Below, in pieces: positions 23,568 through 31,917 of a stretch of DNA of 64,000 nt. Position 1 is the first letter of the stretch. Every line of letters begins with the position of its first letter. Below the pieces are notes generated by a model, which saw only the letters and a program-made list of their open reading frames with translations, had not been told where the DNA came from and made no database searches. A program made the position numbers and the translations under genes. Source of the DNA: Streptomyces longhuiensis (GTDB taxonomy: Bacteria > Actinomycetota > Actinomycetes > Streptomycetales > Streptomycetaceae); NCBI RefSeq assembly GCF_020616555.1, contig NZ_CP085173.1:9068001-9132000 (forward strand), given 5' to 3'.

Positions 23568-24175
23568 TGACCTCCCCCTTCGACTCCGCTGCCTTCGACT
23601 CCGCTGCCTTCGACTCCGACGCCGCCGACTCGGACCCCTTCGACTCCGAGCAGTCGGCGGAGCTCGCCGAGAGGCTCCGTGCCGCGATTCAGCAGCTCCT
23701 CCCCGAACTGCGCGCCCAAGGCATGCAGAACCAACTCACCCCCAGCCGCCTGGCCGCCCTGGCGGCCCTCTCCGCGCACGGGCCGCTGCGCATCAGCGAC
23801 CTCGCCACACGCATGGGCATCGCCCTGTCCACCGTCTCCCGCATGGTGGACCTGCTCGACGGCTTCGGATGGATCGAACGCGAGGCGGACCCGAAGGACC
23901 AGCGAGCCACCCTGATCGCGCTCAACGAAACGGGCCAGGCACTTCTTGACTCCACGCGCCGCCAAGCAGCCACCCGTCTCGCCGAGCGGATCGACCAGCT
24001 CACCGCCGATCACCGGCACACCCTGCACGACGCCCTGCCTGCCCTGGAAGCCCTCTCCACGCAGCGCCCCGCCGAACCCCCGCCGGGCGAGCCACCGGGG
24101 ACCGGCCGACGCCAGGGCCTACCTACCCGTCGGCGCCGCCCGGCCGGGGGGCCGGATCGCGCTGGATGGCGATGA
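23567..24175 (+). CDS. MarR family transcriptional regulator
   Basis: A 202-residue repressor. Residues about 45-150 form the winged helix: LTPSRLAALAALSAHGPLRI, DLATRMGIALSTVSRMVDLL (recognition region) and the wing EREADPKDQRATLIALNETG. The N-terminal 25 residues are a low-complexity run built from FDSAA/FDSD units encoded by near-exact 15-base repeats. ATG 23567 shares a base with the MFS stop, and GGAGGGG precedes it. It probably represses the operon from the palindrome at 21680. The last 53 bases overlap the convergent PP2C gene. Confidence 0.88.
   Translation: MTSPFDSAAFDSAAFDSDAADSDPFDSEQSAELAERLRAAIQQLLPELRAQGMQNQLTPSRLAALAALSAHGPLRISDLATRMGIALSTVSRMVDLLDGFGWIEREADPKDQRATLIALNETGQALLDSTRRQAATRLAERIDQLTADHRHTLHDALPALEALSTQRPAEPPPGEPPGTGRRQGLPTRRRRPAGGPDRAGWR
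23577..23640 (+). repeat. Short in-frame coding repeats
   Basis: Near-identical 15-base units (CTTCGACTCCGCTGC and variants) encode the repeated Phe-Asp-Ser N-terminus of the MarR protein. The unit length preserves frame, so copy number can vary without disrupting the gene. Confidence 0.7.
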
Positions 24176-25265
24176 TGGCGGCGTCGTCGCTGAGGTGCCC
24201 TCGGCAGTGGGCGAGGAGGTCCCGGCGGATGTGATCCAGGAGCGCTTCCGGGCTGCTCGTGGTCCACTGCTCGACTCGCTGCGCGAACGGATAGAAGACT
24301 CCGCCCTCATCGCGGGCCTCGGTGACCCCGTCCGTGTAGAGGACCAAGGTGTCACCGGCGTCGAAGGCGAACTCGTCGACGGGATACGGCGCGACCCGCA
24401 GCCCGGCCACGCCGAGGGGCGGGGCCGGGTGGGGACTGGTGAGGGTGCGGACGCGGTGCTCGTGCAGCAGTAACGGCGGGGGATGCCCGCAAGAGGTCAT
24501 GCGGGTCATGCGCCCGTGAATGGGGATGTCCAGCAGCAGGGCGGTGATGAAGTGCTCGTCGACCTCGTCCTCCGCCTCGACGAAATCGGCGAGGTAGCGG
24601 GACACACTCCGGTCCAGGGCGACAGCGAGCGCGGGCAGCGTCGCGTGCTGGTCGGCGACCACGCGGAACGAACCGAGCAGCAGCGCCGACTCGCCGACGG
24701 CGGACAGCCCGTGTCCTCGGACATCACCGATGATCATCCGTACGCCGTCGTCGGTGCCGGTCGCCGTGTAGAGGTCGCCGCCGATCTCGGCCTCGTCCTC
24801 CGCCGCCAGGTACAGCGACGCGATCCGCAACGGGCCGATGCGGTGGGGGAGCGGCCGCAGCAGGGCCTTCTGCGCGGCCTCGGCCACGGACCGCACTTTG
24901 GCCAGCTCCCGTCTCCGGTGCTCGCGCACGCGGCAGAAGAACACGATCAGGCTAGTGAGGAGGGCGAGGGAGAAGATCTGCACCATCACGTTGCGTGTGT
25001 TCAGGACGCCGAAATGGATGCCGATGAACGCCTGGGCCCCGACGGCCAAGGCCCCGATGAACGCTGTCAGGCGAGGTCCGGCGAAGGAGGCGGTGAGTGC
25101 GGGGGCCACGACCAGCAGCGGCCCCAGATGCACGTCGGCCGGAACCAGGAGGTCCACGAACGTGATCACCACGATGAGCGCGAGCGGAAACATCACCAGC
25201 GCGTGACTCGGCTGCCACCGCTGCCACAGACCGCCCGAGCGCCGCCGTTGGCCCACGTCATCCAC
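24123..25265 (-). CDS. Membrane-anchored PP2C-type protein phosphatase (SpoIIE family)
   Basis: A 380-residue protein. Residues about 20-145 hold four to five helices (HALVMFPLALIVVITFVDLL, LTAFIGALAVGAQAFIGI), and residues about 165-375 a SpoIIE/PP2C domain with EIGGDLYTATGTDDGVRMIIGDVRGHG, HPPPLLL and LVLYTDGVTEARD, including the metal-binding Asp residues. It should dephosphorylate anti-sigma-factor antagonists in a partner-switching pathway. GTG 25265 with GAGGGTG ahead gives the family's usual length. The membrane part carries no obvious sensor domain. Its 3' end overlaps MarR by 53 bases. Confidence 0.87.
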   Translation of the reverse strand: MDDVGQRRRSGGLWQRWQPSHALVMFPLALIVVITFVDLLVPADVHLGPLLVVAPALTASFAGPRLTAFIGALAVGAQAFIGIHFGVLNTRNVMVQIFSLALLTSLIVFFCRVREHRRRELAKVRSVAEAAQKALLRPLPHRIGPLRIASLYLAAEDEAEIGGDLYTATGTDDGVRMIIGDVRGHGLSAVGESALLLGSFRVVADQHATLPALAVALDRSVSRYLADFVEAEDEVDEHFITALLLDIPIHGRMTRMTSCGHPPPLLLHEHRVRTLTSPHPAPPLGVAGLRVAPYPVDEFAFDAGDTLVLYTDGVTEARDEGGVFYPFAQRVEQWTTSSPEALLDHIRRDLLAHCRGHLSDDAAIIAIQRDPAPRPGGADG

Positions 25266-25495
25266 TGTGCACCCTCGCAGCGCGACATGGGCATCGAGAG
25301 GGCCATCACCTGCGCTGATTGCACAGGGTGACGATTCCTGACCGCAGAGGGGCCGCCACGGCGACACTGCCCGCGTCGCGGAGCTCAGCCGTTCCACGTC
25401 GTAGAGTCCGGGGCCATGGTTCGTAACACCGCCCAGGCGGCAGCGGAGTGCACAGCGGCCGGTGACCCGGGCCCGGCCCGTACTGGAGCGGCTTC

Positions 25496-26869
25496 GTGAG
25501 CATCTCGATCGTGCTGTTCACGTCCGACCTCCGCGTGCACGACCACCCGCCGCTACGGGCGGCGCTCCGCGCGTCGAGTGAGGTGGTGCCGCTGTTCGTA
25601 CGCGACAGGGGGATCGCGTCCGCCGGGTACACCGCGCCCAATCGGGAAGCGTTCCTCGCGGACTGCCTGGGCGATCTCGACGCGGCGCTGCGCGCGTGCG
25701 GCGGGCGCCTCGTGGTGCGGTCGGGGGACGTGGCCGATGCCGTGGCCGGCGTCGCGGCCGAGACCGGCGCGCAAGCCGTGCACCTGGCGGGCGGCGTCAG
25801 CGCGTACGCGCAGCGGCGTGAGGAGCGGCTCAGGAACGTCCTGGAGGCGCAGGGGCGGAGACTGATCGTCCACGACACGGTCATCACCGCGGTGGCGCCG
25901 GGCGCCGTCACCCCGGCGTCGTCGGACCACTTCGCCGTGTTCACCCCGTACTACCGGCACTGGTCGGAGCAGCATCTGCGCGACGTCCTCGCCGCGCCGC
26001 GCGCGATCCGGGTCCCGGACGGCGTGGCCACGGAGGGGACACCGTCACGCGCACAGGTCTCCGGGACCTCGCCGGGCCTCGCGACCGGCGGGGAGAGCGC
26101 GGGCCGCAAACAGCTGACCGCGTGGCTACGGCGTGGTGTCGGAGGCTACGAGGACGGGCACGACGACCTGCCCGGCGACGCGACATCACGCCTGTCGCCC
26201 CACCTGCACTTCGGCACGCTCTCCCCGGTCGAACTCGTCCATCGGGCGCGTCGAGCCGGTGGTCCGGGCGCCGACGCGTTCGTACGTCAGCTCGCCTGGC
26301 GCGACTTCCACCACCAGGTCCTCGCCGCGCGCCCGGCCGCCGCGGCGCGCGACTACCGCACCCGGCACGACCGCTGGCGCTCCGAACGAGCGGCGGCCCG
26401 GGACATCGAGGCGTGGCGCGACGGGCTCACGGGCTATCCCGTGATCGACGCGGCCATGCGGCAACTGCGCCACGAGGGCTGGATGCACAACCGCGGCCGC
26501 CTCCTGACGGCGAGCTTCCTCACGAAGACGCTGTACGTCGACTGGCGAGTCGGCGCCCGTCACTTCCTCGACCTCCTGGTCGACGGCGACATCGCGAACA
26601 ACCAGCTCAACTGGCAGTGGATGGCGGGGACCGGCACCGACTCGCGCCCCAACCGCGTCCTCAACCCCGTGACGCAGGCGAAGCGTTACGACCCGGACGG
26701 CGCGTACGTGCGCCGCTGGGTGCCGGAACTCGAGGGCCTCGCCGGGTCCGCCGTGCACGAGCCGTGGAAGCAGCCCGGACCCGAGCGCGCGAAGTACGCC
26801 TACCCGGACCCGATCGTCGAACTCGCCGAAGGTCTCGAGCGGTTCAGGCGGGCGCGCGGGCGGGACTGA
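25496..26869 (+). CDS. phr: Deoxyribodipyrimidine photolyase
   Basis: A 457-residue class I CPD photolyase/cryptochrome. The N-terminal Rossmann domain (SIVLFTSDLRVHDHPPLRAA) binds the antenna cofactor. The C-terminal FAD domain contains TSRLSPHLHFGTLSP, QLAWRDFHHQVLA, GYPVIDAAMRQLRHEGWMHN and DGDIANNQLNWQWMAGTGTD, with the Trp residues of the electron-transfer chain. It repairs UV-induced pyrimidine dimers with light. GTG 25496 follows TGGAG by seven bases. It is convergent with the fatty-acid-modification operon next to an ECF sigma gene. Photolyase and cyclopropane-synthase genes are co-regulated in photo-oxidative-stress regulons elsewhere, so shared control is possible here. Confidence 0.93.
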   Translation: MSISIVLFTSDLRVHDHPPLRAALRASSEVVPLFVRDRGIASAGYTAPNREAFLADCLGDLDAALRACGGRLVVRSGDVADAVAGVAAETGAQAVHLAGGVSAYAQRREERLRNVLEAQGRRLIVHDTVITAVAPGAVTPASSDHFAVFTPYYRHWSEQHLRDVLAAPRAIRVPDGVATEGTPSRAQVSGTSPGLATGGESAGRKQLTAWLRRGVGGYEDGHDDLPGDATSRLSPHLHFGTLSPVELVHRARRAGGPGADAFVRQLAWRDFHHQVLAARPAAAARDYRTRHDRWRSERAAARDIEAWRDGLTGYPVIDAAMRQLRHEGWMHNRGRLLTASFLTKTLYVDWRVGARHFLDLLVDGDIANNQLNWQWMAGTGTDSRPNRVLNPVTQAKRYDPDGAYVRRWVPELEGLAGSAVHEPWKQPGPERAKYAYPDPIVELAEGLERFRRARGRD

Positions 26870-26887
26870 GCCCGCGCGGGGCCCGTG

Positions 26888-27697
26888 TCAGCGGCCCCGT
26901 TTCGGCGGGCGAGGGAAGAATCCGCTCGTGCGGGCGGCGTACGCGGCGTATCCGGGACGCTCGGCCATGTGCCGTTCCAGAAGCGGTTTTCCGCTCCCCC
27001 TGAGCAGCAGATAGCTCATGGTGAGCGGAGAGACGACAGTGACGGCGGCCGGCGCCGCCCCCGCGTCGCAGGCGACGAGGAAGAGACCCCACCACACACA
27101 GAAGTCACCGAAGTAGTTGGGGTGTCGTGTGAGGCTCCACAGACCGCGGTCCATGACGCGTCCCCGGTGGGCCGGGTCGGACTTGAAGCGGGCGAGCTGA
27201 TGGTCGCCCACCGCCTCGAAGAAGAGTCCCACCGCCCAGAGCGCGGCTCCGGCCACCGCGAAGGCGGACAGAGGGCGTGCGCCGTACTGCGCCGCCTGTA
27301 CCGGCAGCGACACCAGCCAGACCAGGGCGCCTTGCAGCAGATACACGATGCGCAGGGCGTACAGGTCGCGGTTGCCTGGGGCCTTGGCGAGCAGTGCCTC
27401 GTAGCGTGGGTCCTCGCCGTGGCCGCGCCCTCGCCGTGCGATGTGCAGCGCGAGCCGCAGGCCCCACACCGCGGTGAGCACGGTGACCAGCAGGCGCCGT
27501 CCCGGGTCGCCGTCGCCGGCCGACATCACGTAGGACACGAGCGCGACGGCCGTGAAACCGATGCCCCATGCCACGTCCACGATCCGGTGCAGACCCGTGC
27601 GCACGGCGACGGCGAAGGTGACCGCCATGACGAGGAGCGCCGCGCCCGCGGCCGGTGCGAGGTTCAGGGCGAACGCGGCCCAGTCGAACCCGATCAC
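26888..27697 (-). CDS. DUF1295 membrane protein (steroid 5-alpha-reductase-like)
   Basis: A 269-residue integral membrane protein with about six helices and the DUF1295/ICMT-like C-terminus: RGLWSLTRHPNYFGDFCVWWGLFL, where Arg-His-Pro-Asn-Tyr is the conserved NADPH/cofactor-binding motif. The family is related to 5-alpha-reductases and isoprenylcysteine methyltransferases and often reduces double bonds. GTG 27697 overlaps the upstream methyltransferase stop (GTGA), so it is the last gene of the four-gene operon. In Mycobacterium the same four families sit beside sigK. A role in finishing a modified fatty acid is inferred. Confidence 0.9.
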   Translation of the reverse strand: MIGFDWAAFALNLAPAAGAALLVMAVTFAVAVRTGLHRIVDVAWGIGFTAVALVSYVMSAGDGDPGRRLLVTVLTAVWGLRLALHIARRGRGHGEDPRYEALLAKAPGNRDLYALRIVYLLQGALVWLVSLPVQAAQYGARPLSAFAVAGAALWAVGLFFEAVGDHQLARFKSDPAHRGRVMDRGLWSLTRHPNYFGDFCVWWGLFLVACDAGAAPAAVTVVSPLTMSYLLLRGSGKPLLERHMAERPGYAAYAARTSGFFPRPPKRGR

Positions 27698-29028
27698 CGC
27701 TCGGCCCCGCCGCCCGGCCGGGGAACGGTCGCCGAACCCCCGCGCGGGCCGTCCTTCGTGAACAGGTACTGCTGGACGTCCAGGTAGCCCGCGCGGAACC
27801 CCGCCTCGGAGTACGCGAGGTAGAAGGTCCACATGCGGCGGAACGTGGCGTCGAAGCCGAGCTCATCGACCTCGTCGGCGCGTTCGGTGAAGCGTTCGCG
27901 CCACAGCCGCAACGTCTCGGCGTAGTGGGCGCCGAAGCCGTCGCGGCGTGCGGTGCGCAGGCCGGTGCGGTCGCGGACCGTCTCCTCGATCGCCTCCACG
28001 GAGGGCAGCTGACCACCGGGGAAGATGTACTTGTGGATCCAGGTGAAGGTGCCACGGCTGGCGAGCATCCGGTCGTGCGGCATGGTGATGGCCTGGAGGG
28101 CGGCACGGCCGCCCGGCACGAGCCGTTCGTCGAGCGTCCTGAAGTAGACGGGCCAGAACTCCTCGCCCACCGCCTCGACCATCTCGACACTCACCACGGC
28201 GTCGTATGTTCCCCGGGCCTCCCGGTAGTCGCACAGCTCCACGGAGATCCGGTCGGCCGCCCCCGCGGCGCGGATGCGCTCACGCGCCAGGTCACGCTGC
28301 TCGGCGGAGAGAGTGAGCGTGGTGACGCGGGCGCCACGGGCGGCGGCTCTGATCGCGAGCTCGCCCCAGCCGGTTCCGATCTCCAACAGGCGGGTGCCGG
28401 AGGTGACTTCGGCGAGGTCGAGCAGCCGGTCGATCTTGGCGTGCTGTGCCGCTTCGAGGTGCCGCCAGGTCGCGGGGAAACCGCGGAAGACGGCGGACGA
28501 GTAGCTGAGCGATTCGTCGAGGAACAGGGTGAACAGGTCGTTCGACAGGTCGTAGTGGCGGCTGATGTTGTCGCGGGCACCGACCGGGGTGTTGCGCTCG
28601 GAGGCCGGGTGCCGCGGCGCCCAGAGACCGCGCAACCGCTGGAGGGGGCGCGGGATCAGTTCGGCGGCATGGCCGGCGAGCACGCTCAGGGCTGCCACGA
28701 GGTCGGGAGCGTCCCACTCCCCGGCCATGTAGGACTCCCCGAAGCCGACGAGGCCGCTCACGCCGATGCGACGGTAGAAGGCCTCCGGGTCGTGGATCCT
28801 CAACAGAGGCCCGCCCTGGCCGAGTTGACTGCCGCCCGCGAGTCGCACATGCAGCGGGAGGCGGTCCAGCGCGCCGCGCACGACCGCCTGGGAGACGGCG
28901 GTTCTCGCGCGCGAGGACCGGGGCGCCGACGCGACGTCCGGCCAGCGGGCCGCGTCCACGGCCGCGGTGTCGGCTGCGGTGGCGGACCGCCGCTCGGCGT
29001 GGGCGCGGTGGGTCACCGGGAAGTTCAT
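27694..29028 (-). CDS. Cyclopropane-fatty-acyl-phospholipid synthase family methyltransferase
   Basis: A 444-residue SAM-dependent lipid methyltransferase. Residues about 60-130 are the lipid-binding N-terminal region with GFGESYMAGEWDAPDLV. The catalytic part has ARDNISRHYDLSNDLFTLFLD, SYSSAVF, LLEIGTGWGELAIRAA (SAM motif I), EMVEAVGEEFWPVYF and WIHKYIFPGGQLPS. It adds a methylene or methyl group to unsaturated acyl chains in membrane phospholipids. It overlaps both neighbours by four bases (ATGA and GTGA), so its stoichiometry is tied to the DUF1365 and DUF1295 proteins. Relatives include mycobacterial UfaA1 and the methylases of furan fatty acid synthesis. Confidence 0.92.
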   Translation of the reverse strand: MNFPVTHRAHAERRSATAADTAAVDAARWPDVASAPRSSRARTAVSQAVVRGALDRLPLHVRLAGGSQLGQGGPLLRIHDPEAFYRRIGVSGLVGFGESYMAGEWDAPDLVAALSVLAGHAAELIPRPLQRLRGLWAPRHPASERNTPVGARDNISRHYDLSNDLFTLFLDESLSYSSAVFRGFPATWRHLEAAQHAKIDRLLDLAEVTSGTRLLEIGTGWGELAIRAAARGARVTTLTLSAEQRDLARERIRAAGAADRISVELCDYREARGTYDAVVSVEMVEAVGEEFWPVYFRTLDERLVPGGRAALQAITMPHDRMLASRGTFTWIHKYIFPGGQLPSVEAIEETVRDRTGLRTARRDGFGAHYAETLRLWRERFTERADEVDELGFDATFRRMWTFYLAYSEAGFRAGYLDVQQYLFTKDGPRGGSATVPRPGGGAER

Positions 29029-29822
29029 TCCATGCCTTTCTGTACTCGGTGTCGTGGGCGGGGCCGCAGGGGCAGCCCCTTCAGATACAGGCGGATGCCG
29101 TGCGCACGGATCGCGGCCGAGACGGCGAGCGTGGGCCAGGGGTGCCGCAGCGCGGCGCGGACCAGCGCTCCCGAGGTGGCTTCCTGGCGGAGGCCCCGGA
29201 CGGTCGCCGTGAACGGCCTGCCGCCTGCTCGCTCCAGGTGCACGGCGAGATCGAGCCGCTCCCCGGGCAGGGGCAGACGCATCCGGTACTGCCCGTCGAC
29301 GGGGAAGAACGGCGAGACGTAGAACTCTTTGTCCACGCGGAATTCCTCGTGGAACCCTTCGCGGAAAGCCTCGTCCGGGCTCAGCAGGTAGCAGTGCCGT
29401 TCGCCGTACGTGTTGTGGACCTCGGCCACCACGCAGCGCAGTTCGCCGTCCCGGTCGTGGCACCAGAAGAGGGTGAGCGGGTTGAAGACGTGCCCCAGGA
29501 CGCGGGCCTGCGCGAGCATGACGACGGGTCCGGTCGGGGACGGGACACCGTGCCCGGCCAGGAACTTCTCCAGACCGGCCCGGATCGTGGGCTCCGCTCC
29601 GCCGAAGTGGTCCCGCGCCTCGAACCGGGCCAGGGGACGCAGAGGGGCGGGGAGACGGGGCGGGCGGTCCACGTCGATCAGCCACAGGTAGGTGCGGTGC
29701 CGCAGCACGTGGCGCCTGGGCGCGGAGCGCACGTGTGTGACCAGGCACGGGTACAGCGCGGGCGCATGTCCGGGAGGGAGACCGCGCGCCGGGGCGGACG
29801 AGGGGCGGGGGGCGGGGATCAC
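29025..29822 (-). CDS. DUF1365 domain protein
   Basis: A 265-residue protein of the DUF1365 family. Signature segments are ALYPCLVTHVRSAPRRHVLRHRTYLWLIDVD, HVFNPLTLFWCHD, EVHNTYGERHCYLL, KEFYVSPFFPVDGQYRM and LYLKGLPLRPRP at the C-terminus. The function is unknown, but it is almost always encoded between an FAD amine-oxidase-like gene and a cyclopropane-synthase-like gene, as here. GTG 29822 overlaps the oxidoreductase stop, and its own stop overlaps the methyltransferase start. It probably takes part in making or trafficking the modified lipid. Confidence 0.9.
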   Translation of the reverse strand: MIPAPRPSSAPARGLPPGHAPALYPCLVTHVRSAPRRHVLRHRTYLWLIDVDRPPRLPAPLRPLARFEARDHFGGAEPTIRAGLEKFLAGHGVPSPTGPVVMLAQARVLGHVFNPLTLFWCHDRDGELRCVVAEVHNTYGERHCYLLSPDEAFREGFHEEFRVDKEFYVSPFFPVDGQYRMRLPLPGERLDLAVHLERAGGRPFTATVRGLRQEATSGALVRAALRHPWPTLAVSAAIRAHGIRLYLKGLPLRPRPRHRVQKGME

Positions 29823-31093
29823 CAGACCACCCCCAGCGCCGCGGCCGCCGCCGCGCCCGAGCGGCAGCCGTCCTCGTGGAAACCCCAGCCGTGATAGGCC
29901 CCCGCATAGGCGGTGCGTGGCCCGCTGAGGGCGGGGAGCCGCCGCTGGGCGGCCACTGACTCCGGGGTGAGGACCGGATGTTCGTACGTCATGCGGGCCA
30001 GTACGCGCCCGGGGTCGACGCGGTCCTCGCCGCCGAGGGTGACGACGAAGGTCTCGGGTGCGGTGAGGCGCTGCAGACGGTTCATGTCGTAGCTGACGCG
30101 GACCCGGTCGGCCGCGACGCCGCAGGTCGGCATGAGGTAGTTCCAGGCGGCGCGCGCCCCCGCGGCCTTGGGCAGGACGCCGGTGTCGGTGTGCAGGACG
30201 GTGTTGTTGCGCGAGTAGTGAAAGGCTCCGAGGACTTGACTCTCCTCGGGCGTGGGGTCGGCGAGGAGGCGCAGGGCCTGGTCGGGGTGGGTGGCGATGA
30301 CGACGGAGTCGTACGTCGTCGTCAGCCCGTCCTCGGTAGTGAGCTCGACGCCGTCGGAGTGCCGTCGCACGGACCGTACGGGCGTGGCGGTGTGTACGGC
30401 GCCCAGCTGCTTCACGACGCGGTCGACGTAGCTGCGTGAGCCGCCGGTCACCGTGCGCCACACCGGTGAGCCGGTGACCGACAGCAAACCGTGGTGCGCC
30501 AGGAACCGGAACAGGTAACGGGCCGGAGCGCGCCGGGCCGTGGCGGCGTCGCACGACCATACGGCGGCGACGAGCGGCGTCATGAAGTGGGCGACGAAGT
30601 ACGCGGAGAAGCGGCCCCGGGTCAGGAACTCGCCGAGGGTGAGGGCGTCGTCGTCGCTCTCGGCCAGCAGTCGGCGAGCGGCCCGGTGGAAGGCGGGCAC
30701 CTCGGCCAGCATGCGCAGATAGCGCCCGCGCGCCACGTTGCGCGGCTGCGCGAACAGGCCCGAAGGCCCCCGGGCCCCGGCGTACTCGAGGCCGCAGCCT
30801 TCGCAGCGTACGGACATGCTCATCTCCGACTCCTGCGTGGTGACGCCGAGTTCGGAGAAGAGCCGCAGCAGGTTCGGGTAGGTGCGGCGGTTGTGGACGA
30901 TGAATCCCGAGTCGACCCGGTGCAGGCTGCCGTCGGCCGAGGGCACGTCGTGGGTGTGCGCGTGACCGCCGGTCCTGTCGTCGGCCTCGTACATCACCAC
31001 GCCGTGGCGGCGTGCAAGGACATGGGCGGCGGTGAGACCCGCCACGCCGCTCCCCACGACCGCTGTCCGTATGGCCTGTGCCGCACCCGTCAC
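29819..31093 (-). CDS. NAD(P)/FAD-dependent oxidoreductase (amine-oxidase/desaturase-like)
   Basis: A 424-residue flavoprotein. The dinucleotide motif VVGSGVAGLTAAHVLARRHGVVMYEAD is near the N-terminus, with TGGHAHTHD after it, and the closing AYAGAYHGWGFHEDGCRSG contacts FAD. It resembles the oxidoreductase that opens DUF1365/CFA operons, a homologue of Mycobacterium Rv0449c. GTG 31093 is chosen because GAGGAG lies seven bases upstream; the ATG about 56 bases further out lacks one. It is first in a four-gene chain of four-base overlaps and divergent from the sigma factor gene. The reaction, likely a desaturation or oxidation of a methylated acyl chain, is inferred. Confidence 0.9.
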   Translation of the reverse strand: MTGAAQAIRTAVVGSGVAGLTAAHVLARRHGVVMYEADDRTGGHAHTHDVPSADGSLHRVDSGFIVHNRRTYPNLLRLFSELGVTTQESEMSMSVRCEGCGLEYAGARGPSGLFAQPRNVARGRYLRMLAEVPAFHRAARRLLAESDDDALTLGEFLTRGRFSAYFVAHFMTPLVAAVWSCDAATARRAPARYLFRFLAHHGLLSVTGSPVWRTVTGGSRSYVDRVVKQLGAVHTATPVRSVRRHSDGVELTTEDGLTTTYDSVVIATHPDQALRLLADPTPEESQVLGAFHYSRNNTVLHTDTGVLPKAAGARAAWNYLMPTCGVAADRVRVSYDMNRLQRLTAPETFVVTLGGEDRVDPGRVLARMTYEHPVLTPESVAAQRRLPALSGPRTAYAGAYHGWGFHEDGCRSGAAAAAALGVVW

Positions 31094-31332
31094 GATCCAC
31101 TCCTCATGCTCCGCGCCTCCGCTCGACTGTCCGCTCGGAGGACTCATGGGTAATCCGGAGCCGAGGCGGGGGCGGATTGGCCGGGATGTTCGCCGCGGCA
31201 CCGGTGACAGAGGATCTGGACGCGGAGCGCGCCGCGTACCGCGTGGAGAACCCGTCCGCATCAGCACCAATCCGCTGGTGCCCCGGCTACGCATTACCGG
31301 TGTCCCGCCGTTCCCTTCCGGAAGATCGCCAC

Positions 31333-31917
31333 GTGAACCGAATCGCACCCCTTGGGGCGTCACCCGCGCCGGAGCCCGACCTCCAGGCGCTCATGGGCCG
31401 GACCGCCAAGGGCAGCCAGGAGGCCTTCGCCGCCGTGTACGACCGGGTGGCCGGGCCGGTCTTCGGAGTGGTGCGCAGCGTGCTGCGTGACCACGCGCAG
31501 TCAGAGGAGGTGGCCCAGGAGGTCCTGATCGAGGTGTGGCGCAGCGCCGCCCGCTACCGCCCGGACCGTGGTACGGCCATGAACTGGGTACTCACCCTCG
31601 CCCACCGGCGTGCCATCGACCGGGTCCGGTCGGTCGAGGCCTCCGCCGCCAGGGAGCGGCAGGCCGCCTTCCTGGACCGCACCCCCGAGTTCGACGAGGT
31701 GACCGAGCAGGTGGAGCACCGCCTCGAACGCGAACAGGTACGCCGCTGTCTGGGCGGCCTCACGGAGCTCCAGCGTCAGTCGGTGACGCTGGCCTACTAC
31801 CGCGGACTCACGTACCGGGAAGTGGCCGAGCTTCTCGGGTTGCCTCTCGGCACGGTCAAGACGCGACTGCGGGACGGTCTGATCCGCCTGCGCGACTGCC
31901 TGGGGGTGAACGCATGA
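31333..31917 (+). CDS. sigK: ECF sigma factor, SigK type
   Basis: A 194-residue ECF sigma factor. Region 2 spans FAAVYDRVAGPVFGVVRSVL to EVLIEVWRSAARYRPDRGTAMNWVLTLAHRRAIDRVR. Region 4 spans LTELQRQSVTLAYYRGLTYREVAELLGLPLGTVKTRLRDGLIRLRD. The anti-sigma gene follows with ATGA overlap, and the divergent operon carries the same genes found next to M. tuberculosis sigK (Rv0446c-Rv0449c families). GTG 31333 has GGAAG nearby and gives standard length. The regulon likely includes the divergent lipid operon and perhaps the photolyase. SigK naming is based on locus architecture and sequence type, not on a tree. Confidence 0.88.
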   Translation: MNRIAPLGASPAPEPDLQALMGRTAKGSQEAFAAVYDRVAGPVFGVVRSVLRDHAQSEEVAQEVLIEVWRSAARYRPDRGTAMNWVLTLAHRRAIDRVRSVEASAARERQAAFLDRTPEFDEVTEQVEHRLEREQVRRCLGGLTELQRQSVTLAYYRGLTYREVAELLGLPLGTVKTRLRDGLIRLRDCLGVNA

